From: a virus
DNA length: 29,296 bases
Direction: 5' to 3' (one strand)
Virus record (IMG/VR): IMGVR_UViG_3300044707_000042
Coordinates: 1-29,296 of that record
Positions 21,779 to 29,296 of the stretch are shown here, piece after piece. Within the stretch, counting starts at the first letter, position 1, and the number at the start of each line of letters is the position of its first letter. The notes beneath the pieces are model-generated. The model made no database searches. It worked only from the letters and a program-made list of their open reading frames with translations, and was not told the origin of the DNA. The position numbers and the translations under genes were made by a program.

Positions 21779-22153
21779 TTAATTTACTCCGTACAATTTA
21801 AGTGTCCTTGCCAATTGTTCTTGTGTTATCATCACTCTTTCTTCATCAATATCAGCATTATCTAACTCTGGTATGCTCCAAAAAGATTTCATTGATTTTG
21901 GTGTTTTCTCGGTAGTAGAACTTAAATATACAATATAGGCAAGGTTTCTTGTCCTTGCCCATTCGTTTAACTCGTTTCTTTCCTTACCTAAAACGATAAT
22001 GGAAAAGTCCTTCCAAGTCATATCCCAAAATTCATTTGGTCTTATTCCGCACTCCGCAGCTTTAACTAAGATATCATCCCAGCTTAGCTTTGTTAGGCTT
22101 TTTTTTTTCTTCTTCCTTTTTTGCACCTGTAATGGTGTGGACTGTACTTTCAA
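21779..22153 (-). CDS. Tail assembly chaperone, T part (frameshift product)
   Basis: Open frame of 124 codons whose only upstream start is TTG at 22153, inside the G gene. The useful part begins after the A10 run: SLTKLSWDDILVKAAECGIR then PNEFWDMTWKDFSIIVLGKE, a pattern seen in the T domains of tail chaperones. It is in the +1 frame relative to G. It is most likely made as a G-T fusion of about 222 residues by frameshifting or slippage at 22108-22099, rather than from the TTG. It binds the tape measure protein and recruits tube subunits. Confidence 0.72.
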   Translation of the reverse strand: MKVQSTPLQVQKRKKKKKSLTKLSWDDILVKAAECGIRPNEFWDMTWKDFSIIVLGKERNELNEWARTRNLAYIVYLSSTTEKTPKSMKSFWSIPELDNADIDEERVMITQEQLARTLKLYGVN

Positions 22154-22448
22154 CGATATATTTTAAATAGTCAATAATTTGACCTTCTTCGCTGAAAATA
22201 GAACCCACTTCATCAATCCATTCGCAAGCATCATCAATGGTATATATAACTTCATCTTTCTTGCTTACACAAGCAGATTTGTAACCAATGTAAACAAGCT
22301 GAACTATAATGTCTAAACTTGTTTGAGCCGTTGCAAGAACTTTGAAGTATTCATCAATACCGATATTGTTTTGTTTAGTAAACTCACGCATTGACCAAGT
22401 ACCCCACTTTAGGTGGATTGTGTTGTTGTTAGTTTTTAATTGGAACAT
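22074..22448 (-). CDS. Tail assembly chaperone, G part
   Basis: 124 residues from ATG 22448, just after the major tail protein. The helical body (TWSMREFTKQNNIGIDEYFK, IIVQLVYIGYKSACVSKKDE, IYTIDDACEWIDEVGSIF) fits small gpG-type chaperones. The end is highly charged (TGAKKEEEKKKPNKAKLG) and coded by the A-rich slippery region. Together with the T frame it forms the conserved G/GT pair located before the tape measure gene. Confidence 0.78.
   Translation of the reverse strand: MFQLKTNNNTIHLKWGTWSMREFTKQNNIGIDEYFKVLATAQTSLDIIVQLVYIGYKSACVSKKDEVIYTIDDACEWIDEVGSIFSEEGQIIDYLKYIVESTVHTITGAKKEEEKKKPNKAKLG
22099..22108 (-). other. A10 slippery run for G-T expression
   Basis: Ten A in a row on the coding strand, after GAAGAAG and before GCC, at codons 114-117 of G. 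The T frame is +1 (or -2) relative to G, unlike the -1 shift of lambda. A run this long could allow ribosomal slipping or RNA polymerase slippage. Confidence 0.6.
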
Positions 22449-22463
22449 AGTTTTTTTTATTTA

Positions 22464-22913
22464 TTATGATTGCTCTGTTTGAGTAATTGGTGGAACACTT
22501 ACTACAAATGTTGCAGTAAACTTCACATCATCTTTATCAGCAGCATTAACATTAAAGTTGCTAATAAATACTAATTGACCAGCACCACCATAATAAACAT
22601 CACCTGCTGCTGGAGTAGCTTTACCCATCTTAATTGCGAATAAAGTTTGAGCAGCGTGAGCCGTATACAATTGTTGGTAGCTATCTTTAGAAGGAGTACC
22701 TGTTTCATCAATCGCAAAACCTTCACATTCAAAAGATTGGTTAAATGATTGATTTGGAGTGTACTGGTCGCCACACTTAGAAGTTGCATCAATTGTTCCT
22801 AAAGTTGATGTCAAAGAGTTAGAAGTCAAACAAGCAACTGGCTTGAATGTTCCATCATTGTTAATGTCAGCTAAGAGGATATAATCTCTACCGCTTACTT
22901 TTGTTTCTGCCAT
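22464..22913 (-). CDS. Major tail (tube) protein
   Basis: 149 residues. Starts MAETKVSGRDYILLADINND; the pattern KPVACLTSNSLTSTLGTIDA, QSFECEGFAIDETGTPSKDS and KFTATFVVSVPP is typical of the TP901-1-like tail tube family. It sits between the tail terminator and the G chaperone, the normal place for the tube gene. Hundreds of copies form the tail. Shorter than many homologues because it lacks the extra Ig-like domain. Confidence 0.8.
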   Translation of the reverse strand: MAETKVSGRDYILLADINNDGTFKPVACLTSNSLTSTLGTIDATSKCGDQYTPNQSFNQSFECEGFAIDETGTPSKDSYQQLYTAHAAQTLFAIKMGKATPAAGDVYYGGAGQLVFISNFNVNAADKDDVKFTATFVVSVPPITQTEQS

Positions 22914-22924
22914 TTTATTTAATT

Positions 22925-23332
22925 TTAATTTTGAGTTATGGTTATATTATATGTTATTAATACTCTAAAAACGTTATCTAAAGGATTTAAACCATCCAAA
23001 TTCCTAATGCTTTCAACACTTAAACTTGATGCACCAAAACCATTTGATAAGGTTATTGTTGTATCCGAGTTTATATCTTCTAATATCAAATCGCTTATAG
23101 CTTCAGCACGTTTATATCCAAAGTTAGCATTTTTTGTAATAATATCAACTGTGATTGAAATACTATTTGTATATCCAGCTTTGCCTTGTTCTTGACTTGC
23201 CGTTCTGCCAGTCATAACAATATACTCATCACCAGCACCCTCTGGAGCAAAACCATCGTAAACAACCAATCCACTTGCACTTGTCAAGTTGGTATAAAAC
23301 CATTTCTTTATTTCTATATTAGGATTTAACAT
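22925..23332 (-). CDS. Tail terminator / tail completion protein
   Basis: 135 residues. IEIKKWFYTNLTSASGLVVY then GDEYIVMTGRTASQEQGK, SISITVDIITKNANFGYKRA and a C-terminal FRVLITYNITITQN. This follows the alpha-beta pattern of gpU/DUF3168-type terminators: N-terminal helix, strand rich body, central helix (EAISDLILEDI). Position between the gp10-like gene and the tube gene supports it. It overlaps the upstream gene by 14 bases. Confidence 0.7.
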   Translation of the reverse strand: MLNPNIEIKKWFYTNLTSASGLVVYDGFAPEGAGDEYIVMTGRTASQEQGKAGYTNSISITVDIITKNANFGYKRAEAISDLILEDINSDTTITLSNGFGASSLSVESIRNLDGLNPLDNVFRVLITYNITITQN

Positions 23333-23867
23333 TCTTCATAACGTTTAATATGTTCTTAATCAATTTAGGCTTTTCTGCTTCAAATGCTGGTATCAAGAAT
23401 GGTTGTGGTCTTAATCCATTTTTTAGTATTTTAATAGCCATAAAAAAAGCGTGTTTTTTTGCATCTTTGCCAGCTTGAATATATCCTTTTCTTATACCCC
23501 ATTGCATTAAAGCCTCTACCATATCTTCAAACTTACCACCTTTTCTACCTTTAAAATTACCAGCTAACTCCTCAAATCCAGCTGGGATACTTACTTTACC
23601 ACCAGTTCCAAATTCTACATAAGCAGCATAAGAAGCCTTTGCTCCAACAGTATAAACAATACCCTTTTCAACATCTCTTTCTTTTTTATAAATGCTACCT
23701 CTTAAAGTATTCATATTGACTGGTGCTAATCTCTTAGCCATACTTTCAATATTTAAAGCCGAAGCATTTATTTCATCCTTAACTTCTTGTTGTATCTTAG
23801 CATCTAATGTATCAAGTTTTTTTAATACATCGGATAAATTTCCTATATCAAAAGTAAAACCAGCCAT
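23319..23867 (-). CDS. HK97 gp10-family protein
   Basis: 182 residues. The diagnostic ASYAAYVEFGTG (78-89) and RPQPFLIPAFEAEKPKL (154-170), together with the N-terminal helix and LAPVNMNTLRGSIY (47-60), identify the HK97 gp10-like family, which functions at the head-tail join. Its start overlaps the stop of the head closure gene by one base (ATG at 23867). Confidence 0.88.
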   Translation of the reverse strand: MAGFTFDIGNLSDVLKKLDTLDAKIQQEVKDEINASALNIESMAKRLAPVNMNTLRGSIYKKERDVEKGIVYTVGAKASYAAYVEFGTGGKVSIPAGFEELAGNFKGRKGGKFEDMVEALMQWGIRKGYIQAGKDAKKHAFFMAIKILKNGLRPQPFLIPAFEAEKPKLIKNILNVMKNVKS

Positions 23868-24208
23868 TACTTGTAAATTATTAACTCCAAGAACCTATTT
23901 TGGTTCTCTACGTTCTTAATGGAATGTATTGTGTATCTATCGCCTTCAACCTCTACCTCGTAAGAATCTAATATAGTAACTCCAAAACGAATATAAAGGC
24001 GGTTTCTTTGGTCAAATTGCAATTCCGACTCTCCTATCTCACGAACTTGATTATCTGGTCTTAAATCGCCCCAAACTGTGCTTTGTAGGGCAAATGTGGT
24101 TGTGTACCCACCTTGACCATCACTTGTCCTTGTTGGAGCATAGATTCCAACTTGACGAGTCATTGTGTTGGCATCAACGTAGTTTGCTTTCGCTTTTCCT
24201 AACTTCAT
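23867..24208 (-). CDS. Head closure protein (head-tail adaptor type)
   Basis: 113 residues. MTRQVGIYAPTRTSDGQGGY then VWGDLRPDNQVREIGESELQ, RNRLYIRFG and DRYTIHSIKNVENQNRFLEL are the sequential strands of the SPP1 gp16 / HK97 gp9-like family. It seals the connector after packaging and accepts the tail. Starts one base after the connector gene stop. Confidence 0.85.
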   Translation of the reverse strand: MKLGKAKANYVDANTMTRQVGIYAPTRTSDGQGGYTTTFALQSTVWGDLRPDNQVREIGESELQFDQRNRLYIRFGVTILDSYEVEVEGDRYTIHSIKNVENQNRFLELIIYK

Positions 24209-24209
24209 A

Positions 24210-24752
24210 TTATAAAATTGGGCTTATTCTTGTCCATCTTTGACAGGCTTTCCAAGACTTTTCACAAATACCAGAATCACCATCCAAGCCTCTATTTTCG
24301 TAATCGTAAGAGATTTGGTCTAATATGGCTAATTTAAGGTCTTTTGGAATGGTTGTGTAACCAGCCTCATAAGTAGCCTTTAAATTGGCATATCTTGGAG
24401 ATGATAGTTTTGGGAACTCGTTGCCTATTAATTGTAGATTAGGTGTTGTAATCTCTATTCCGTTTTGCTCCATATCAAACAACTCAAACGTATCAATGTC
24501 AACTGGTCCAAATGGAATGTCAAAATTACCACTTACGTTGTTAAAGTAAGTAGTTATGTCTTTTGGTATCAAACTCAATCCTGTTGCCACTTCAATAGCT
24601 TCTCTTGCTTGTGTAATCATTAACGTAATCAAAGTATCTTCAGCACTTGTAGTAACACGGCAATATAATTTTGCTTCGGCTAAAGTAACTGGCTCTGTTA
24701 TTGGTGCGATAGGAACGGCACTAAAGTCATTAATATAATTAGAATAAGACAT
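24210..24752 (-). CDS. Head-tail connector (gp6-like)
   Basis: 180 residues. EPVTLAEAKLYCRVTTSAED followed by TLITLMITQAREAIEVATGL and the C-terminal LKLAILDQISYDYENRG are the pattern of the HK97 gp6 / SPP1 gp15 connector family. Twelve copies form a ring under the portal. It is the first gene after the terminator that follows the capsid gene, and a TAATTTTG element (24772-24765) lies 13 bases before its ATG. Confidence 0.85.
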   Translation of the reverse strand: MSYSNYINDFSAVPIAPITEPVTLAEAKLYCRVTTSAEDTLITLMITQAREAIEVATGLSLIPKDITTYFNNVSGNFDIPFGPVDIDTFELFDMEQNGIEITTPNLQLIGNEFPKLSSPRYANLKATYEAGYTTIPKDLKLAILDQISYDYENRGLDGDSGICEKSWKACQRWTRISPIL

Positions 24753-24764
24753 ATCCTTTTTTTA

Positions 24765-24772
24765 CAAAATTA
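24765..24772 (-). promoter_or_regulatory. Candidate -7 element before the connector gene
   Basis: TAATTTTG on the minus strand, 13 bases before the connector ATG and just after the capsid terminator. No TTG is present at 17-23 bases upstream; the nearest is 12 bases away. Kept at low confidence because it would restart transcription exactly where the terminator ends it. Confidence 0.25.
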
Positions 24773-24788
24773 CTTAATTTATTCCAAT

Positions 24789-24815
24789 AAAAAACCCCCA
24801 CCGAATTGGCAGGGG
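24789..24815 (-). terminator. Terminator after the major capsid gene
   Basis: Minus-strand RNA pairs CCCCTGCC (24815-24808) with GGTGGGGG (24802-24795) around AAUUC, 8 bp including two G-U pairs, followed by six U (24794-24789). On the plus strand the two wobbles would be A-C mismatches and there is no U-run, so it works leftward only. Confidence 0.8.
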
Positions 24816-24839
24816 TCATTTATTTACTAAACCTTAGAA

Positions 24840-25928
24840 CTATGCGTTAATTGAAGCATAGATAGCAGAAGTAGTCAACATTAAGTTGATGTCCTCATAA
24901 CACTCAATACGAGCAGTTACCAAGTTCTTTTGGAAGTTTTCGCCATTCTCATAAGAGAACTCAATTGCTAAACCTTCAACTTCAACTCTCTCTAAGTAGC
25001 TTGAATCAAAGATTAATACTTTGTCATTAGTTACCCAAGATGCAGAAATTACAGGAACTCCCCAGATTGTCATACCGCCATTAGGGTTTACAATAACACT
25101 ACCAGCACCAGCATAATAACCAGCAGCAATAGTTGCTTTCAATAATTTTCCCATTTGTTGTTGAGAAACTAAAGCGTAAGAAGGTACAAAGTTTGCAGCC
25201 TTTTGGTTACCGATATAATCTACTAATTGTAACAAATCGTTAGTTTCAGCAGTTGTAGTTGAACCAGTTGCAGCAGCAGATACAGTAGAGAAAAACGCAG
25301 CATTCTCAGCCTTGAAGAAATCTCTTTGTAGCATTCTTGGTAAAGTTTGTGTCAAGAAAGGTAAAGACTTCAACATTTGCTTAGAGAAAGTTGAGAAACC
25401 AGCTAAGTAATCGTTTACAACTTTAACTTCGGTTAAAGAGTAGTTGTTCTCACCTTTATCAGAACCTTCAGTTTGAGCAGCGATGTTGTTAGTTAAACCA
25501 GCGTTCTCACGATAGTAAACATACAATCCAGTCTCACTTCTAACAGTAGGGATTAAATCTCTAAAGTTTAAACTTTGAGATGGTTGGATAGCTGGATTTG
25601 GAGCATAAGTTGCTTGAGAATCACCAGTTAAGTTACCACTTAAAGTCATTGTCTTAACATCAGATAAGTCTAAACGGAATTTACCGCTATTCTTTAAAGA
25701 CTTTTCCATTGCTTCAAAGTTACCATCTAATTTCTCCATAATAACTTCATCCATAAATTTAACTTCTCTTTTAGCAGCTTTCTTTTGTGCAGCTAATTGT
25801 CCGTCAATTTGTTTTTGTAACTCGTCTTTTACAACAGTTACTTGTGCAGATACCTCTTTAATTTGAGCTTCTGCATTAGCTTGAAAACCTTTAAGGTTCT
25901 CAGCCATTTCGTTGATTAAATTTTCCAT
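24840..25928 (-). CDS. Major capsid protein, HK97 fold
   Basis: 362 residues. Residues 1-70 form a coiled-coil scaffold domain (MAENLKGFQANAEAQIKEVS, TVVKDELQKQIDGQLAAQKK). The capsid body begins near 90 (MTLSGNLTG) and shows LNFRDLIPTVRSETGLYVYY, the N-arm/E-loop lead, and PNGGMTIWGVPVISASWVTN towards the end, both typical of phage_capsid proteins. The prohead protease gene directly upstream should cut off the scaffold domain. A strong terminator follows the gene, consistent with separate high expression. Confidence 0.9.
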   Translation of the reverse strand: MENLINEMAENLKGFQANAEAQIKEVSAQVTVVKDELQKQIDGQLAAQKKAAKREVKFMDEVIMEKLDGNFEAMEKSLKNSGKFRLDLSDVKTMTLSGNLTGDSQATYAPNPAIQPSQSLNFRDLIPTVRSETGLYVYYRENAGLTNNIAAQTEGSDKGENNYSLTEVKVVNDYLAGFSTFSKQMLKSLPFLTQTLPRMLQRDFFKAENAAFFSTVSAAATGSTTTAETNDLLQLVDYIGNQKAANFVPSYALVSQQQMGKLLKATIAAGYYAGAGSVIVNPNGGMTIWGVPVISASWVTNDKVLIFDSSYLERVEVEGLAIEFSYENGENFQKNLVTARIECYEDINLMLTTSAIYASINA

Positions 25929-25930
25929 TT

Positions 25931-26674
25931 TTACTTTTTAAATAGATTGTTAAATTGCTTAATTGCCTTTAATACTTCTTCGTTATTCTTTTCTTCTACC
26001 ACTGGTGTCGGCTCAACTGCTTCAGCGGGTTGAGTGATTGTTTCAGTAATTTCCAAAGCCAATAACTCGGCTTGTATTTGTTTTATTTGAATCTCCATTA
26101 AAGCAAAGGTGTCATCTGTGAATGTACCACCTCTAAATGCCTTAATTAAGTTTTCTAATCTTATTGATAAGTTTTCTTTAGTTTCTTTGAACTCACCCTT
26201 GAAACCCAATGTTGGAGTTTCTGGATTAGCACCCCAAAGAACCGCAGAACCTTCATATAGTTTTAACTCTGTGATTGTACGCACACCAGTCTTTTGGTTT
26301 ACATCAGACTTTAACGTACTAAAACCGATTGAGTGTTGATTGATTAAACCAGCTTCATATAACTTGATAGCATCTTCGCCACATTCAGTTTCTATTAAGT
26401 CAGTAACCGCAACAAGCATATCGCCTTCTATGTATAACTCTTTAGGCTTACCTAAAGTATGTGCCATATCAGCTTTGTGGTCTACTAAAGACCAAATCAT
26501 ATTCTTTCCTTTTGGTCCACGTTCTTTGATAGTCTTGGTAAACGCTTCAGCAACGATAATATCATTGTCTAAATCAACGTTTCCAATTCTTGACCAACAC
26601 GCTTTTACTGTTCTTGATTCTGGCTCTATATCCAAAATCATATCATTGTAGCTTTTGTTTTCAATCTTACTCAT
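25931..26674 (-). CDS. Prohead serine protease
   Basis: 247 residues. The herpesvirus-like protease fold of HK97 gp4 (S78) is indicated by the N-terminal DNDIIVAEAFTKTIKERG, His66 in SLVDHK, and Ser115 in INQHSIGF. The C-terminal 70 residues are Glu/Gln/Ala-rich and probably a removable assembly domain. It matures the capsid by cleaving the scaffold domain. A TAACTTTG sequence lies only five bases before its ATG. Confidence 0.88.
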   Translation of the reverse strand: MSKIENKSYNDMILDIEPESRTVKACWSRIGNVDLDNDIIVAEAFTKTIKERGPKGKNMIWSLVDHKADMAHTLGKPKELYIEGDMLVAVTDLIETECGEDAIKLYEAGLINQHSIGFSTLKSDVNQKTGVRTITELKLYEGSAVLWGANPETPTLGFKGEFKETKENLSIRLENLIKAFRGGTFTDDTFALMEIQIKQIQAELLALEITETITQPAEAVEPTPVVEEKNNEEVLKAIKQFNNLFKK

Positions 26675-26696
26675 ATAACAAAGTTATTAATTTTTT

Positions 26697-27578
26697 TTAA
26701 TCTGCTAACAAATCTCTTATTAAGTTAGAAATTTGCATTAAAGCCACGTTATTTATTAGATTCCATACTAACCCCATATCGCCTCTTGGCGGATTGTCTT
26801 GTAACCTTTTTGGCTTACCATCTTCGCCTCTTACCGCTTCATAGCCTAACGTACAACGGCAATTGATAACATCCCCAGCACTTCCACTTGGGTCGCAAGG
26901 ATGTAACATTTGCTCAAAACCGCCATTCTTAGTTTTAACATTAAATTTTTCATCGTAAGGTACTTTTATTCCGTCCATATGATAATGGTCAAACATATCT
27001 CGTGGCACTCGCCTTGTTCGGTTATCTCTCGCTGCTATCCACTCTTTCATAGTTACAAGTCCAGTTGCAGCCGTGCCTACCATAGAACCAATGTTCGCTG
27101 CTCTGCCTGTTTCTGTTCTTGCTATCATTTCGGCTCGGTAGTCCGTTATACCAGCCGTTCTCAATAGCTTAATTGTTTCTTGCATTGTCAAACCTTCCTC
27201 AACAGACTTGATTAAGTATTGTTGAATTTGGTTCTTTGTTGTTTGTGTTATTTCGGCAGCTATATTATCTAATCCTTTTAATTCAAGATAAGTCAACATC
27301 ACATAAGTAAACAAGTCCGTTTGCTTACTTTTAAATTCCTCTGGTCCGTAATAACCCTTAACCGATTTAGAAACGTTTTTCTCGGCAATTTGTGCCATCT
27401 TAACGCCCATTGCAATATGAACGTTTTGGATGGTCTTTTTTATCTTCTTATCGCTAATAGCGTTTAAATCTTGGGTATCGCAATAAGTATCCACTTGCCT
27501 TTGTAGTTCTTTCTTGAACTTTGGCGAATAGGTTTTTATTGCGTTTAAGTATAGTTTTCTATAATCTTGCCAAATCAT
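26697..27578 (-). CDS. Minor head protein, Mu F / SPP1 gp7 type
   Basis: 293 residues. DYRAEMIARTETGRAANIGS (about 147-166), WIAARDNRTRR and HYHMDGIKVPYDEKF, then CDPSGSAGDVINCRCTLGYE, are the hallmark of phage head morphogenesis proteins (PF04233). The CNCR-type cysteines near the end may bind metal. The protein is packaged in the head with the portal. It overlaps the preceding gene by four bases. Confidence 0.9.
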   Translation of the reverse strand: MIWQDYRKLYLNAIKTYSPKFKKELQRQVDTYCDTQDLNAISDKKIKKTIQNVHIAMGVKMAQIAEKNVSKSVKGYYGPEEFKSKQTDLFTYVMLTYLELKGLDNIAAEITQTTKNQIQQYLIKSVEEGLTMQETIKLLRTAGITDYRAEMIARTETGRAANIGSMVGTAATGLVTMKEWIAARDNRTRRVPRDMFDHYHMDGIKVPYDEKFNVKTKNGGFEQMLHPCDPSGSAGDVINCRCTLGYEAVRGEDGKPKRLQDNPPRGDMGLVWNLINNVALMQISNLIRDLLAD

Positions 27579-27949
27579 TTGTTAGGATTGTATGCCCAGT
27601 TCTTTAAGGAAATATCCCTTTTAGATGGACACTCTTTGTTTACAGGTTTGCCTTGCTCCATATTTTTCATTCTACTAACAAAGCTAATCGTTCTATTTGC
27701 CGACTTAACTTCATTTGCACCCCAATCAGCTTTTTTCTTGCTCAATAGATTTAAGTTCCTATTTACTGGACTTCTATCTAATGACGCTAAACGTGAGCAT
27801 TTAGTTTCACTCCAAGCCTTTAACTCGGAATAAGACATATTCACTGTTTCGTGATACTTTGCGTAAACTTCATCAATAACCTCGCTAAGGTCGGCTTTTA
27901 GGTCAACCTTTAAATCAAATAACTTATCAATAATTTCTTGGCTATTCAT
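27575..27949 (-). CDS. Conserved small phage protein (SKRDISLKNW type)
   Basis: 124 residues. Helical N-terminus (LKVDLKADLSEVIDEVYAKY), then MSYSELKAWSETKCSRLASL, RNLNLLSKKKADWG, NRTISFVSRMKNME and CPSKRDISLKNWAYNPNK. I recall this sequence pattern, especially the C-terminal CPSKRDISLKNWA, as a small family found in diverse phages near head genes, with no known function. It overlaps both the portal gene (8 bases) and the minor head gene (4 bases), which indicates coupled translation in the head operon. Confidence 0.65.
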   Translation of the reverse strand: MNSQEIIDKLFDLKVDLKADLSEVIDEVYAKYHETVNMSYSELKAWSETKCSRLASLDRSPVNRNLNLLSKKKADWGANEVKSANRTISFVSRMKNMEQGKPVNKECPSKRDISLKNWAYNPNK

Positions 27950-29296
27950 TTGGTAGCGTTAATGGTTGAAACTCATCTGGACTTTGTAAACTTGATGGAA
28001 TGTATAATTTTTCCATTTCAGTTTGGTCAATGTAAGGTGGAATCTCTAATCCCATAATATCCATCTTTTGCTTTGGTGCAATCCACCAAGCCTTATCTAA
28101 CCATTCAACTTGCTCTGCTTTGTTAGCTTCTAATTCTCCGTAAACAGTTGGGTCAAAGTCAACATAAATATCTGTTCCACGATATCCCCAATCCGAATGT
28201 AATTTTCTATTTAAGTTATCTCTAATACCTACTAACAAAGGAATCGCACAACGAACTGTCAATGCTTTCTCTCCTTCTCTTTGGTTGTTGTAAGTCTTAT
28301 TGTCAGCATCGTTTAATAATTGAGAAGGTACTCCGTAAATATTACAAAGTGCTTTCATATCCCACTTTTCACTTTCAATGATATCTAATTCAACAGGACT
28401 CAATCCAATTTGTTTCCAATCTACTTTATAACCACTAACCGCAATAGAATTAAAGTTAGCAGAACCACCTTTTTCGCTTACTGCTCTTTTAAGTGCTTGT
28501 GCTTGTTGTGTTCCACTAATAGGGTCAAACCTATCATCATTCATAAAAAGAACTCCAGCTGGACCACCATTCTGGAAAGATGCAACCGCCGCAGTTTTCG
28601 CTTCGTTTGAACGAGTCAAGTTTCTCGCAGCAGCCATCAATGGAGATTGACCATATAGTTGATTGCCAGTTGTATTCCATTGTAAGTTTATGTATTTATC
28701 TTGTAATATCTCTTGTTTAGTAAAGTTCCAAAGTGGACCATAATTTAATTGGTAACCGCTAATCGTTGGAGGGAAGTTTTGAATGTCCGCTAATACGTAC
28801 ATATATTGAGAAGGAAGCACGTATAACTCATACGGCTTACCATCATTGTTGCCACCTTCAATCATCTTTGCGTAAACAAATGAATTACCTGTAACTAATT
28901 TAAAAGTACACCAAGCCTCTACGAAATCGCCAAATGTATCTTCTTCATTAGGGTATTTTAATAACTCGTTTAATCGTGCATCTTTTGTATATAATTCAAA
29001 CGCTTTCTTATGTAGCTTCTCAACATCCTTCCAGTTCTCAATCTTATCTGGTTGGCTCATCAAAGCCTTGTATTTCTTTGCAGAACTTTCATCTTTTACT
29101 TTATAAACGTGGAATGGAGCAAGTTTTGCTTTATCCGCAATTAATTTAACGATTGAATAAACTATATCGTTTGCTGAATAACCATCATTTACGAAACTAA
29201 TGTTATCGCCACCTTGCCAAGTTATTATCCCTTGTTGTATTGCAACTTGTCCGTTAAAAGGAATTTGTGGTAGTACAGTAGATAGTTTTTGTCTTT
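27942..29296 (-). CDS. Portal protein, 5'-truncated by the window edge
   Basis: About 450 residues are visible from the right edge to the stop. The frame is open up to the edge and begins RQKLSTVLPQIPFNGQVAIQ; a TTG or ATG near 29060 is internal. The HK97-family portal blocks are clear: WCTFKLVTGNSFVYAKMIEG, YELYVLPSQYMYVL, LYGQSPLMAAARNLT, NGGPAGVLF and ICNIYGVPSQLL-like (CNIYGVPSQLLNDADNKTYN). The ring of 12 is the DNA channel and docking site of the terminase. Only a short N-terminal part should be missing. Confidence 0.9.
   Translation of the reverse strand, partial: RQKLSTVLPQIPFNGQVAIQQGIITWQGGDNISFVNDGYSANDIVYSIVKLIADKAKLAPFHVYKVKDESSAKKYKALMSQPDKIENWKDVEKLHKKAFELYTKDARLNELLKYPNEEDTFGDFVEAWCTFKLVTGNSFVYAKMIEGGNNDGKPYELYVLPSQYMYVLADIQNFPPTISGYQLNYGPLWNFTKQEILQDKYINLQWNTTGNQLYGQSPLMAAARNLTRSNEAKTAAVASFQNGGPAGVLFMNDDRFDPISGTQQAQALKRAVSEKGGSANFNSIAVSGYKVDWKQIGLSPVELDIIESEKWDMKALCNIYGVPSQLLNDADNKTYNNQREGEKALTVRCAIPLLVGIRDNLNRKLHSDWGYRGTDIYVDFDPTVYGELEANKAEQVEWLDKAWWIAPKQKMDIMGLEIPPYIDQTEMEKLYIPSSLQSPDEFQPLTLPNE

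Noticed and set aside
26109-26651. Plus-strand open frames opposite the prohead protease
   Set aside because: The minus-strand gene has clear catalytic motifs; the opposite frames are shadows with unnatural composition.
29058-29063. TTG/ATG near 29060 as the start of the portal gene
   Set aside because: The frame is open to the window edge and the upstream residues fit a portal N-terminal region, so these codons are internal.
1-29296. tRNA genes, integrase or lysogeny repressor
   Set aside because: None could be recognised on either strand by eye; a tRNA scan and profile search would be needed to exclude them fully.

Overview
The window looks like almost the whole genome of a tailed phage (siphovirus with an HK97-type capsid) that infects a member of the Bacteroidota, possibly a Flavobacterium relative. 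Reasons: every convincing gene lies on the minus strand; the DNA is AT-rich; start codons are preceded by A-rich leaders, often of the form AAAACCAAnCCAATATG, rather than Shine-Dalgarno sites; several leaders carry the Bacteroidota -7 promoter element TAnnTTTG; and the tail fibre and minor proteins resemble Bacteroidota phage proteins. No integrase, cI-like repressor, tRNA, CRISPR array or insertion sequence was seen, so a virulent or defective lifestyle is more likely than a classical temperate one.

Layout in the direction of transcription (right to left). Head module: portal (5' end outside the window), a small conserved protein, Mu F/SPP1 gp7-like minor head protein, prohead protease, HK97-type major capsid, then a terminator, then head-tail connector, head closure protein, gp10-like protein and tail terminator. 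Tail module: major tail protein, the G/T tail assembly chaperone pair with an A10 slippery run, tape measure, a large tail-tip protein, a second tail-tube-like protein, a 1246-residue fibre ending in an S74 self-cleaving chaperone, and a small fibre-associated protein. Lysis module: a chain of tiny, translationally coupled membrane proteins (holin candidates), a membrane-anchored periplasmic protein and a pesticin/T4-type muramidase. After lysis come a DnaQ-like exonuclease with a zinc ribbon, a free-standing HNH endonuclease with its own promoter-like element, and an HExxH metallopeptidase, ending at two tandem terminators near 9.6-9.7 kb.

Left of the terminators a palindrome-rich control region and a TTTG-N22-TATCTTTG promoter start the early operon: small proteins, a ribbon-helix-helix protein, a stand-alone DnaA domain IV protein, a Bet/Red-beta type annealing protein, an SSB-tail-bearing protein, an HTH protein, a structured RNA leader with a possible pseudoknot, a DUF4373-type replication protein, a PD-(D/E)XK nuclease, two orphan adenine methyltransferases and a NinG-type HNH protein. 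The operon runs into the small and large terminase genes.

The large terminase is cut at the left edge and the portal at the right edge. These genes are normally adjacent in this order, so the window is best read as a circularly permuted genome of about 29.5 kb opened between terL and portal. Replication appears to depend on the host: there is no polymerase or helicase gene, only initiator-like, annealing and nuclease functions. Beyond the larger genes I recovered nine short ORFs (28 to 58 codons) from the sequence, most joined to neighbours by TAATG or ATGA overlaps.
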